This document shows positions 1 through 10,699 of a DNA stretch of 64,000 bases, piece by piece. The DNA comes from Physcomitrium patens (Eukaryota; Streptophyta; Bryopsida; Funariales; Funariaceae), in NCBI RefSeq assembly GCF_000002425.4, contig NC_037275.1, positions 4,453,482-4,517,481 of the forward strand, written 5' to 3'. The translations under genes and the position numbers were made by a program. Position 1 is the stretch's first letter. Each line of letters begins with the position of its first letter. The notes beneath the pieces are model-generated. The model was not told the DNA's origin and searched no databases. It saw only the letters and a list, made by a program, of their open reading frames with translations.

Positions 1-1065
1 CTATTGTTTATCTAACCACATAAGCCAAGATTTTTAAAAATTCTATTTTCTCTTCTTATTCAAAGCCTCAAGCTATGATCCTAGCCTTAAGTTTCTAGTT
101 GTTGCCAGTTGATTCTAATTTCGTCTTGAAGTTTTATATGAAAAAAATTGGGATTTTCTTTTAGATAGATTTATTAAACTCTAGGTGTTATTTTTTTATA
201 TGGATTCTACCTCTTGTTTGATTGCATTTTGCTACCCAATATGCTAAATTTCCTCTTAATAGCTCCTTGGATTTAATTCTATTTAAGTTGTGAGGATATA
301 ACTATCTTTAAATCTTGAGTTAGATTTTTTATTTTGAGTGGAGTAATTGTAATAATGATTATATTTTATATTTTTTTGCTAAAGAGCTCTCCTAGATGTA
401 TTAGAATCATCACTTGAGATGTTTTTGAATAAGCCATCAGCTTGTAATGTACCTACTCCAATGTATATAGATTCTTCTTCAAATTCAAGACTTATAATTA
501 AGTTACTTTGATCATTTATTTTTTAATTTATTATATTAGTTTTATCAATAGTTGACAATTTTTTTTTTGAAAAAAGGTCTATTTTTTAAGTTAGAATTGT
601 ATTTCTTTGTATATATTCAAAATCTATTAGAGTCTTATCAAACACTATATCTTGACAAATTCAAATTTTGCAATGTATAGGATCATATAATCTTTTGGCT
701 TTAGGTTTAATATCATATCCTAAAAATATATACGTAATTTTTTTTCCTTTTAATTCAATTCTATCTTCTTTTGGAATGTAAAGATAGGTAAAAAATTTAA
801 ATACTTTAAAGTGATATACTTGTGGTTTGGTTTTATTGTAGAATTGTTTTGAGGTGACTTTATAGTTTGCTCTAGTGGAACTAATATTTATTAGATAGTT
901 TACAAAGTAGACAGTTTTTTTTATAGATAGGCTCGTAATTGACATACAATAGATATTGAGTGTGCTCTCTTAACTATGGTAGAATTTTTCTTTTTGCTAA
1001 CTCTATTCTGCTATGGAGTGCATGTCATAGTGAATTGCCTTCAGATTCTTTGTATTATTAAGTAG
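1..1065 (-). mobile_element. Ty1/copia element, integrase C-terminal half and beyond (pseudogene)
   Basis: Read on the minus strand, 1060 down to about 660 gives the second half of a copia integrase: a TCTP-(stop)-QN segment and KKKNSTIVKRAH, matching the family pattern TPQQNGVAERKNRTI, then PKEDRIELKGKKITYIFLGY and KAKRLYDP, the conserved end of the core. Stop codons and AT drift show it is dead. Below about 660 the signal fades and the element runs off the window. It is the continuation of the copia segment at 4938-6896; element A separates the two, and the integrase frame joins across the gap when A and one target copy are removed. Confidence 0.85.
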
Positions 1066-1615
1066 TGTTACGGAAATATTCATAATTACATATACAAATA
1101 TGTAGAAGTAAGTAAAAGTAGGTAAAAATAAATTAATTCTATAGTATTTGATATGAAACCTTCTTAGAAGCTTCATAGATGCTACTTTGACTTCATAGGT
1201 GTCTTTAATTGACTTTTTGGATTATAAACGTGGTCAACAAGTTGGCCATGTGCCACACATGTTGTTAACTTGAAGATCAAGCTAACATTGTGGCCCACAC
1301 GTAGAAAAACTTACCTTGTAAGTCAAGGCATGTGTCCTACAAAGTCAACACATATTGGAGGTCCTATAGAACATCGCCACGTAGCTCCTAGTTAGATAGT
1401 ATATATAGGAACAAGAGTGAAGCCTTCTTCACTCTTGTCAACTCCTTTCTTGCTTCCAGTCTAGTTTCAAGGGTCTTTAGTTTTCTTATCTTTTGGCAAT
1501 AGCCATTCCACTTGCTCTTTCAATAGACATACTTGTTTATTTATATTTTGTTACTTTCTTTGAATGAAGGCTCACTTCTCTGAATTGCTTTTTCATCAAG
1601 TTCTTGCTCTTGATA
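1066..1615 (+). repeat. 5' LTR of gypsy element A
   Basis: About 550 bp, starting TGTTACGG and ending CTTGATA. It aligns over its length with the LTRs of element B (on the minus strand) and C. It holds a TATA box (TATATATA, 1400-1407) and, just downstream, a perfect 12-bp inverted repeat (1411-1422 and 1427-1438, loop CCTT). The left edge is set by the AGTAG duplication. The right edge is set by comparison with the 3' tip of A and the LTR ends of B. Confidence 0.85.
1400..1441 (+). promoter_or_regulatory. LTR TATA box and inferred RNA start of element A
   Basis: TATATATA at 1400-1407 is followed 31 nt from its first base by ACTCTTGTCAA (1431-1441), preceded by C, so a pyrimidine-purine start at 1431 fits plant promoter spacing. 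These 11 bases are complementary to TTGATAAGAGT at 1618-1628 with one G:U pair. The RNA start is inferred from spacing only. Confidence 0.5.
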
Positions 1616-1617
1616 GA

Positions 1618-1628
1618 TTGATAAGAGT
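1618..1628 (+). other. candidate self-priming site of element A
   Basis: TTGATAAGAGT begins 2 nt after the LTR end at 1615. It can pair with the inferred 5' end of the element RNA (1431-1441). Elements B and C have the same motif at the same 2-nt spacing. A tRNA-type primer site would normally start with TGG at this point and does not. A sequence vaguely like the initiator tRNA-Met site lies about 20 nt further on. Confidence 0.5.
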
Positions 1629-1827
1629 ACACCTACAATATTAGAGCTTTGTCTAATCTTGATTAAGAGTGGATTATCCCTTTTTCTTGATAAAATATAA
1701 GTATATTAGAATTTGCGGATTACCCTCTTCTAAACTGATATTGTTCTTAGTATTTTCTTTATTCTCAAGTCCTCTCTTCTATTTGTCTTGAGTGATATTA
1801 GACATCTTCTCTTTTCTAAGTGTTATT

Positions 1828-2835
1828 ATGGTAGAACTTGTTGAAATGAAGAGTGCAATGGCACAAATGCAAGAACAATTGAAGGAGTTAATGCTTGCGA
1901 TGCATCAATTCAATTTACCACCACAAGGAGCAACAAGATTAACATGAAGTGAAGATATAGAAATGGTTGGAGTTGCTTCAACATTTGCACCAAATCATGT
2001 CGTTTTTCCTATGGTAGAACGCCCTTCCAGTATTAGAGAACTAAGAATTGCCCTATCCGAGAAGTTTTATGGTACCAGATTTAAGTTTCAAGGATTTATC
2101 AATCAAGTGCAACTTGTGATTAAACTTTAATTCCAAAGCTATCTAACTCCAGGATCGCAAGTTAGATTCATTGATACGCTTCTTTCAGATTCAGTATTAT
2201 CGTGATTTTCATCTTTTCTTGAACGATAAGATCCAATATCGGATAATCTAGAGGCTTTTTTGACTGAGTTTCTATCCATGTATGGAGAACATGATGCAAT
2301 TCATATTGCAACCAATAAGATCCGTATTTTATGACAAAGCAATTGATCAGTAACGTTATATGCTTCAAAATTTTGACAACTTGCAACTGATATCAAGTGG
2401 GATGATGCTGCACTTATTAGCCAATTTTTCTACGGATTAGAATACGAGGTAAAAAAATTAATGTTCAACTTACCTGATCCTCAAACATTGAATCAAGCAA
2501 TTGACTTTGCTGTGAAGTGCGACAATTACCTTTTTGAATTTCGATCTGAGAACCGTACAAGTGGACCTCAACGCTACTATAATTCAATGGCAACACCAAT
2601 ACCTCTTCAACACATACATTTGGAAGTAGAGGATATGTAAATTGATGAAGTACATTTCAAACTTCTTACTGAGCAAGAAAAGACTCGTCGTCATCAAGAA
2701 GGATTATATTTATATTATAGAGAACTAAAACACACAACTCAACATTGTCCAAAGAAATGACGCAACCACAAAATGAGGAGTATGGCTGTGAAAGAAGACA
2801 ATATGTCAGAAAACAAGTTTGTCTAGGTACAATAG
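1828..2835 (+). pseudogene. gag of gypsy element A
   Basis: Starts at the ATG at 1828 (MVELVEMKSAMAQMQEQ). It carries the retrotransposon gag pattern: a short N-terminal helix, EKFYGTRFKFQGFINQVQL, and a C-terminal remnant of the CCHC knuckle in which only the final His and Cys are clear. At least eight in-frame stops interrupt it. Several match Trp or Gln codons in the copy in element B, as expected from C-to-T decay. The knuckle region is followed directly by the spacer rather than by protease. Confidence 0.8.
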
Positions 2836-2845
2836 GGACCATTGT

Positions 2846-4209
2846 CATGTTGTAACACGACTATATGGTAAAAGATGATAATATAGATCTTATTATAGAA
2901 GAGCCAAGTTAAAAGAAAAAGTAGAAAAATATGGATAAAAAATAAGAATGTAGTAAAACTTTTAGTAGTAATGCTACTTTTTTAGAACCTGGGCCGGTTA
3001 TGAACGAGGGTTATGAACCTCCAGTTATGAACCAGGGTTTTTAACCCTAGTTTCTTTTGGATGATTTGGGTTTTATGAAATAAAATAGGATTTATGTTTT
3101 GGGTGATTTCAAGAGTTTTGTAATAGATCTATGGATGAAATTTTGTGGGTTTATGGTTATAGTTGTGTTTAATATGTGTCGTGAATTTAAGCTCGATCTA
3201 ATGGTTGAATTGAGGGATATTGAGGTTTAAGTGGGTCAAGGTCTCAGAAAGTAGAATTTTAGATCTAGTGGAGGGTTTTTAAGATTTCTTGCAATCTACT
3301 AGTTGGATTGGAATGAAACTTGCATAAAAGAATATTAGACTTGTTTTTCTATATATACGAGGATTTTTAGATCAATCGAATGGTGTAAAGAGGAGATATT
3401 GGCTCTAGAAGATTGGTATCAAGATTGGAGAAGGAGGCTGGCTAATATCCGAGCACATTTTTGAGGTTATTGTCAATTTGGTAACTCCAATCCTTTTCAA
3501 TTATTTTGTACTTATTTTGAACTTAGTTTGTAAGAAGTATGCAAAATTTGAGTTAAGTTCAACGGTTTATTCATTAGTTATTGAGGTTTAAATATGTTGT
3601 AGGAATTACTAGGATTTGGTTTAGGATTTGGTTATGATTTGATTTAGGATTTGGTTTAAGGTTTGATTTAGGATTTAGGATTTAGGATTTGAATTAGGAT
3701 TTGTTTTAGAATTAGGATTTGATTAGGTTTTGGTTTAGGATTTAGGGTTTGGATTATAGTTTGATTTAGGATTTGATTAGGATTTTATTTAGGATTTAGG
3801 GTTTGATTAGGATTTAAATTAGGATTTAGGATTTAATTAGGATTTGGTTTAGGATTTAGGGTTTAAGATTTGATTAGGGTTTAATTTAGGATTTTATTAG
3901 GATTTATTTAGGGTTTAAGATTTAATTAATTTGGGCCTAAAGTTTGAATGAAGTCCAATAGGATTTTAATTAGGATTAAATTAAGATTGAATTAAAAGAT
4001 ATTTGTGATTATTCTAATATTTCTTTAAGTTTTCTTATTATTTCTTTAAAATTTCTTTGAAGTTTTCTTAAATTTGATTAAGCTTACTTAGCATTATTAT
4101 GGTCTAATTAGAGCATTATTAGTATTCTATTAGAGTTAGGATTTTGTTATTATAATTTCCATTCTTCTTTCCAAAACCAGGTGCCCAGAGCATTCTCAAG
4201 CAAGACTTC
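2846..4209 (+). repeat. non-coding spacer between gag and protease of element A
   Basis: In elements B and C gag runs directly into protease. Here about 1.36 kb intervenes. It holds no long ORF. The middle (about 3190-3590) resembles 20440-20850 elsewhere in the window, for instance GCTAATATCCGAGCA against GCTAACATCCAAGCA and a shared TAGTTATTGAGGTTT. The end is the degenerate TTTAGG-rich repeat. It could be a later insertion or a native spacer of one subfamily. Element D has a spacer of similar length at the same place. Confidence 0.65.
3600..3925 (+). repeat. degenerate TTTAGG-rich minisatellite
   Basis: Over 300 bp of variants of GGATTTGGTTTAGGATTTAG, with several exact TTTAGGG units (for example around 3748, 3797, 3857 and 3907). 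TTTAGGG is the common plant telomere unit. Here the units are irregular and mixed with GGATTT and GATTAGG, so this is an interstitial, telomere-like simple repeat and not a telomere. Confidence 0.75.
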
Positions 4210-4215
4210 CCATAT

Positions 4216-4909
4216 TACAACACCGTGCGGCTGGAACCTTGGACAACATCTAATAAAGGTCATATTCTCTCCTTAGAGCTCTCTCGTTGTTTTATATTAA
4301 ATGTTATTTTAGGACCAAAATATTACAAAGCCTTTGCCTTGTTAGATTCAAGAGCCTCAACGTGTTTCTTAGATGAAGAATTTACGAAAAGACATAGCAT
4401 ATCTTTAGTAAAGAAAACTAAACTTGTTCATATAGAAGTCATAGATAGTCATCCATTATCTTCTGGAGATATTACTCACGAAACCCTTCTTATAGAAGTA
4501 ATAATCAATGGTCATAATAGCTTTGTAGTATTTAATATCATTAGATCTCCCTCTAATCTAGTCATTTTAGGTTTATCATGGTTAGAAAAATACAACCCTC
4601 AAATAGATTGGATTTCCCGAACTCTTACTTTCTCTAAAAGTATAACTAACAGTGTAGTTAATCAAGTAGAGAGTCATAAGTCCAGTTCAATTAAACCCGT
4701 ATTTATAAGTTCAAAAGCTTTCTTGCATGCTGCTATGAAAGAATCACCATATATTATTTATGCCACACTTGTTTTTACTGGTGGAAAGACTTCAAGTGGC
4801 ATTCCAAGCTAATATCAAGAATTTTAAGATGTATTTGAAAAAAAGAATGTGGATACACTCCCGGAACATCGTCCCTATGATTGCTCAATTGATCTTCAAG
4901 AAGGAGTAC
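4216..4909 (+). pseudogene. protease and start of reverse transcriptase, element A
   Basis: The frame from 4225 to 4812 is open (195 codons) and reads as a retropepsin: LLDSRASTCFLDEEF holds the catalytic Asp, but the expected Asp-Ser/Thr-Gly has Arg in place of Gly. A flap-like stretch and ILGLSWLEKYNPQIDW follow, typical of gypsy protease ends. After a stop at 4812 the lead-in to reverse transcriptase is visible (DVFEKK, LPEHRPYDCSIDLQEG) before the deletion at about 4910. It is a transposon fragment, not a host protease gene. Confidence 0.85.
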
Positions 4910-4932
4910 AATTCGAGTTCTTGCCCTTAATA

Positions 4933-4937
4933 AGTAG
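4933..4937. repeat. right target-site duplication of element A
   Basis: AGTAG at 4933-4937 repeats AGTAG at 1061-1065. Removing element A and one copy joins the copia integrase frame (EFNDY... to ...RQFTMT) with no shift, which supports both boundaries. Confidence 0.85.
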
Positions 4938-6896
4938 TCATTAAATTCATGTAATAGATATTTTCTCCTTTTATCTATCTTTAGATATAGTATTTTATTT
5001 TTTATTTTCTAATCTATCTAATTTTTAAATTTTTTAAATTTCTTATATGTTTCATTCTTACTTTACAAGAAGGATACCAAATTCTTCCAAGAATAGTCAT
5101 CAATGAATACTACAAAGTATTTGAAGCCTCACATGGATGGTGTTCTTATAGGTTCCACAAGATTATAGTATATAAGTTATAGTATCTTTTTTGCTCAATG
5201 AAGAAAAAAATTTGGGAACCTTTTTCAATATTAACATCTGATAAGATAGTCTTTTGTAGTGTGTAAAGTAGTAATAATCCTTATATTTGAAAAGCCCTCA
5301 AAAAATGTTATAAAGTAATATAATATAAGTACTCAAATCTTTTATGCCATAGTCTAGCATTGTTTGTTTGTTTTCTTTTTTTCTTTTTTTCATAGAATTT
5401 ATTTCAATGATAATAGATTTTGATATTTTATCATTAAATTAATAAAGTCTATTCTACTTGTTTCTTATTTTTAAGGCACTTAATTTTTTATCTTGTTCGA
5501 ATACTAAAAAATATTTATTTGTGAATATAACTACCTTGTTGTGATTTATTAATATTCCTACTAAGTTCAAATTTTGAATTAAGGCTTAGACGTATAAATT
5601 ATCATGAACCTTATTATATCAGATGCTGAAGTTACATGACCTAAACTAGCAGCTTCAACTATATAGATATTGTTATTTACAATTTTTACAAATTTACTTA
5701 GAGATTATGCATCTACCAACTAAAGATTTGAAATTTTTCTAATGAAGTAGTTGCTGACTCCTAAATTGACATACCAATTCCTATCAATAAGATTTACTTC
5801 ACTTATATTTTTTCTAAGACTTCCATAAGTACTTCCATCTATAAAATTTATATTGGAATTGTTACATTGATTATGTGTAGTTTTGAGCAATGTGATTAGA
5901 TCTTCTTCATGCATAGCAAAAGAATGATTATGTATTTTTATTTTGTCTAAATCTAGTTGTAGGAATTTGCAATCTTCTTTTTGTGAAGTATGAAGCTCTT
6001 CCAGGTCTATTTTGAAGATGTTGATTATTCATGTGAGGTCTTGGCCTCTTAATGTGATGTAAAGAGAAGTAATATAATATTCCTTAATCTAAGTTTTTTC
6101 TTCTTTGACTTCCTTCTTATTATATAAAGAGATTGTATCTATGTCTATGTAACTTTGTTTGTTGAAATTGTATTTCTAGGGCTTTCTCTTATTTCAACTT
6201 TTTCTCTCTTATAGCCATGCAATGTGTTTCAATGAGAAGCTTATCCATAATATCTTTAAACATTGGTTGTTGTATATGGGTGATGCCTTGGATCACTATT
6301 TTTTAGCTTTGTAATAGTGTATTGAAGACTATGTTTATGAGAGTCTTGTCTCCAAATTCTTCATTAAATGTCTTCAATTAGTTTTTTTTATATCTATTGC
6401 TTCTATCAAATAAGTATTAATATTTTTTCATTCTTTTATTGTCATTCTATTGAGTTGATTAATAACAAGATTTGTTGTTGACTTCTTGCATGTTACATTC
6501 TTCTAAACATATCCAATAAATTTATAAGGTGGCTATGTTGAAAAACTATCAAACTGTGTGGAACTGATATGATAAGATATGATAGAGTTCTTTGCTTTGT
6601 TTTTGCAAGTTAAATTTTTATATAAGACTTTTTTAATATAGTAATAAAAAAATAATGATACCTCTTTATTGGTTTTTATAATATTCCAAAAAAATTATTA
6701 TTTTAGGATGGTTGTTATTTTCAAGCTCCAAGTAAAATAATTTTGAATTTCAACTAATTTGCTCAATTCTACTTCTCACTTTGGAAACTTCAATTTTCTT
6801 TCATCCATTTCTTTTGCTAAATTCTCTCTCTATTTCTTAAACTAGAAGCAAGACTCATCAAACCTAAAAACCTATCATAACTTTGTTCTACTACCA
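4938..6896 (-). mobile_element. Ty1/copia element: gag, protease and integrase N-terminal half (pseudogene)
   Basis: On the minus strand from 6896 downward: a primer-site-like TGGTAGTAGAAC, a gag with NYFTW-SLK (copia pattern of a Trp-containing N-terminus), then a basic region, the protease signature NWYVNLGVSNYFI at about 5790 (family pattern WYLDSGASNH, catalytic Asp changed to Asn), and integrase with VVFIDDYSW at about 5100 and HEFNDYL at about 4945. Stops and frameshifts are frequent. The order gag-protease-integrase identifies copia. The rest is at 1-1065. Confidence 0.8.
6881..6896 (-). other. primer binding site of the copia element
   Basis: On the minus strand TGGTAGTAGAACAAAG follows directly after TGCAACA, which would be the LTR end. 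It matches the initiator tRNA-Met site TGGTATCAGAGC at 9 of the first 12 bases. The LTR would therefore start at 6897 and extend to higher coordinates. I cannot place its outer end. Confidence 0.5.
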
Positions 6897-7861
6897 TGTT
6901 GCAAAAAAAATAACTTCCAAGCATATTTGTCTCATTTTAAAAAATGATTATAAATACATTATAGTTTATCTTAGCCACTTAAGTATGGTAATTGTAATTT
7001 ATTTTAATCCTAAGTATATTAAAAGAATGACATAGAATTATAAAGATGATTTGAATAAGTCATGATAATACAAAAAGATAAAATGACATTAAGACTAATA
7101 TGAATGATTTTATAATGACTCATTGTTGAAGTGACATAGATCAAGCAAGGTGGCTCAACGGTATAGTGGCATCATGCAAAGCCAAAGCACAAAGTACTTG
7201 TGCTCGTTTGAAGATGGTACAAAATAAGTTCTTCCTTGTTGAATGATGGAAGTTGGATGCCTATCCTAATCGCAAACTCCATTATCTATGATCTTTTATT
7301 TCATGATGTTTTTAACTAAAAAGAATTCTTAGAAATTCTTGGCACCAAAGAGTCTTTTAACTTGAAGACTCTTTTGAATCATATTTTAATCAATGAATAT
7401 TAAAAAAATAGTACCTTAGCCACTAAGCCAATAAATACATAGAATAGAATGATCTTCTAAAATTGTGGGATGTTTGCTATATAATTTTGCATGAGCTTTG
7501 GATTTGGCAACATAGTATCAAATATGCATATTGCAACAAATATTTAAAGTCACAATCTCAATGATAATATGTCTATGATTCACTAACAAATCTTTGTATA
7601 TTTTGATTGAAGTAATATTATTTATAATTATAGTAAAAAAATATAGTATATTAAATTTATTAATATCTACATAAGATAATATAAGTACATATAGAAATAA
7701 CAAAATTATTATAAATAATAGTTGGTTAAAAGTAGAATATATATACATGTATATATTATACAAATTTTTGCTTTGGAATTCCATTCTAATAAATTCCAGA
7801 GAAAAATGATGCTTTGAAGTAATGCTACTCATGATATGTAGCAATAGCAGCGAAGGTGAAG

Positions 7862-7900
<39 letters not shown>

Positions 7901-8800
7901 CAATATTTACTCTTGAATCATACTATATTTTACTTTGGTGAAAACAAAGTCTTTCTATCAGACATCATTATTCTTATAAATAAATCATTGTCAAGGTGTG
8001 GATTTGATATCAACAATTTCAATTTGATACCAAATACAAACTTCAAACCTTCATACCAAAATATCTTTAAAATATCAAAGAATACTTATTTACTATTGAT
8101 GAATTTTGTAATGTGCAAGACACTCCATTTTTACAAATTGAGTCCAAGATTTTAGGAAAAAAGAGTGAAAAGATGCAAAGAGCTTGGTTGCTTTGGACTT
8201 GAAGTAACACTTTTAAGAAAAATAGCTTTGTAATCAATCAAGAATAAATTTGTAACAGTAGTGGTACCAATGATGATAATAATGGTGTCCAATTTGTGAG
8301 GTGCTTGAATTGTACCAAAAAGTGTTGCGCCAAAATATGTGGTATGAAATTTAGGCTCCATATTCATCTAAAACAAGACTATGTTTAACCTTATCAAGTT
8401 CAATGGCATATTTGTAATTAATACAAAAGTGAAGAATAGCTTTGCAATTATTAAGAATATAAGAATATTTTTTATATTTCAACATGTTTTAAGGATATAT
8501 ATGATATTTTATCTTTAAAAAATTATATTTTTGAAGATTTGAATAACTTATTAATATTTTATTATCTAATTTTAGAAGAATGATAAAATAAGATATTTCT
8601 TATTACACTCATACTTGAATATTATACATAATTGGATATAAAAGTTTTACATGTATAACTTTTTAGACCAAACACATTTTATTTAGAAAATCATTATTCT
8701 TTACAATAAGTGTGATAAAAAAGATAAGTATAATATATAAATATATATTTATTAAAATATAAAATATCATTTATATTTATTTATTTATTAAAATATCAAT

Positions 8801-8831
<31 letters not shown>

Positions 8832-10474
8832 ACTATTTATCCAATAATAGATGATGTATAAGATTGCTCTCAATTCAAGCATGATCTTTTTTAAAATTAT
8901 TATAATTTTAAATAGATTTAAAGATAAGTTTAATATGATATTTATTATAATAAGTCTAATTGACTATTGTTTTACTACAATTCTTCTTTTTATGAAACCT
9001 TATTCTTTATTTGTTTTTTTATATATATATAAATTTGATAAAAAAATAATTATTAATAAGTAGAATCAAACTCTATAAAAGATTTGGTCACTTTATAAAG
9101 AAATTATGTTTTTTAAACTTCTATTGTATATATATTTATTTCTAATACTTTTAACACTTCTATATTATTGTTATCTAAGCTGATAAAATTTTGTATAGGT
9201 AAAACATATTTTGATAATTATCACTTTGAAACCTTAAGTTTTCTTAAAATGCTATCTCTTTATGAAATAACATCCATCATTTGTTTATTTGGATATATCT
9301 ACATAGTGTATGTAATCAAAGTTAAAAAATATATATATCTATTGAGAAACTAAGAATTTATTTGAAACTTTAGAAAGAAGTTTTGAAAATTGCATACATA
9401 TTCAATACAAGTGATTAATGCCATATTTTTAAAATCTTATGTGTGGTTCAAAATTCCTTAAAAATATAAATAATTTTTCTTGTGGTCATCAAAATCCAAA
9501 GTATATAGTTTCTATTTATTATTTCTTTAATTTTTTTTATCTTTGATCATTTATTCTATTAGATTTATGTTAGATCAACCAAACCAAATTTGTATTTTTT
9601 TTTTTATTTTTTTGTAGTTTTAAAGAAAAAATTGAAGACATAAAATACTTAATTACTTAGTGATTTGGATAGAAATTGAAATAATCACCTTTAAATTACT
9701 TTTTTCTATTTAGAATTTTATTTTTTCTAAATTATAAAAATTAGACCAAATAATTCTATATATTTTAAGGTAGAAGTTTTAAAGATCCAAAACACATTTA
9801 AAAAAAGAAATACTTATGGTTTGTAGATCTTGCCATGAAAATATTCTACATTTAATATGCAACTTAGGAACCACATTCTTTTAAAGTATTCAAGTCTTTT
9901 TAGCAACTTTATAAATTATTTTAAGACTTACGCTTCAAATATCACATGTTATTAGTCAAAATATATAATAAAAAACTTGGCTATAGATTTTTAGTGTTGT
10001 TAAAGCTCTCAATCCAATCAAAGATTCTACAAGAAATTAGTTTGTATAAGAAAATATTGATTAGATAGAAGAGATTGAATTATAAGATTTAAATCTACAT
10101 TAATTTATGATTTTTATCTACAATGCATTTTTTTTTTCTAATAGGTAAGAAACAACTAAATAACCTTATAATTATATTATATATAAGCATTGGGCATTGA
10201 TCTTAGAAAATATAGAATTAATTAGTTAGAATATGTATTAAAATAAAATAGGTAATTAAGGACTAAAATTTAATTGATCAAAGATGAAAAATAAAAATCT
10301 TTATTAATAAACTTTTAAGATTTTTATATCTATTTATATCCTTAATTGTGTTGCAAAAGAAATAGGAATTTTATCATTTAAAATATATATTTATATTCTA
10401 TTTTGTTTGATATTTTAACTAATTAAGTTTGATTATTCTAAAGCTTAGAAGAGTAAGAAGATTTGACTAACTTA
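6897..10474. other. AT-rich intergenic DNA, including presumed copia LTR
   Basis: The first few hundred bases are probably the copia 5' LTR. The rest has no supported gene. There are pure (TA)n runs at about 7864-7899 and 8813-8831. Short open frames such as 7856-8155 and 8851-9063 are AT-rich, low in complexity and not protein-like. Confidence 0.6.
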
Positions 10475-10650
10475 TATCACAGACATCCATATTTACTTTA
10501 ATAATTACCTAGATAATATGAATAGGTAGAAGTAAATAAAAGTAGATAAATTTGACAATATCTTATAGAAAAGCTTCTTAGAAAATTCATAGACTTGTCT
10601 ATAGGTGATTGGTAGGTTGAATTTTTTTGATTATAGGTTTGAAGGTTTAC
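10475..10650 (+). mobile_element. gypsy LTR fragment
   Basis: TATCACAGACATCCATA, then ATAGGTAGAAGTAAATAAAAG, AAGCTTCTTAGAAA and ATAGGTG...GATTATAGG, run in the same order as the first 170 bases of the element A LTR (1066-1235). The rest of the LTR and any internal part are missing. It is a truncated relic of the A/B/C family in plus orientation. Confidence 0.65.
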
Positions 10651-10699
10651 CATCCATAAAAATAATAATAACCACAAATTTGTCTAAATAATTTATGTA

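Larger units (their letters stand above)
1066..4932 (+). mobile_element. Ty3/gypsy element A, internally deleted
   Basis: Order on the plus strand: 5' LTR (1066-1615), candidate priming site, gag, a 1.36-kb non-coding spacer, protease and the first codons of reverse transcriptase. The rest of pol is missing. The final 18 bases (4915-4932) match the last 18 bases of its own 5' LTR (1598-1615) with three differences, so only the tip of the 3' LTR survives. The element is flanked by AGTAG at 1061-1065 and 4933-4937. Related to elements B and C in this window. Confidence 0.85.

Noticed and set aside
3600-3925. True telomere or chromosome end
   Set aside because: Units are irregular and unique sequence and transposon coding follow on both sides.
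4225-4812. 195-codon frame that could be taken for a host aspartic protease
   Set aside because: It sits between gag and reverse transcriptase of element A and matches the protease of elements B, C and D.
7141-7230. tRNA-like or tRNA-derived SINE (TGGCTCAACGG resembles an A box)
   Set aside because: No convincing B box at the right distance and no cloverleaf could be drawn.
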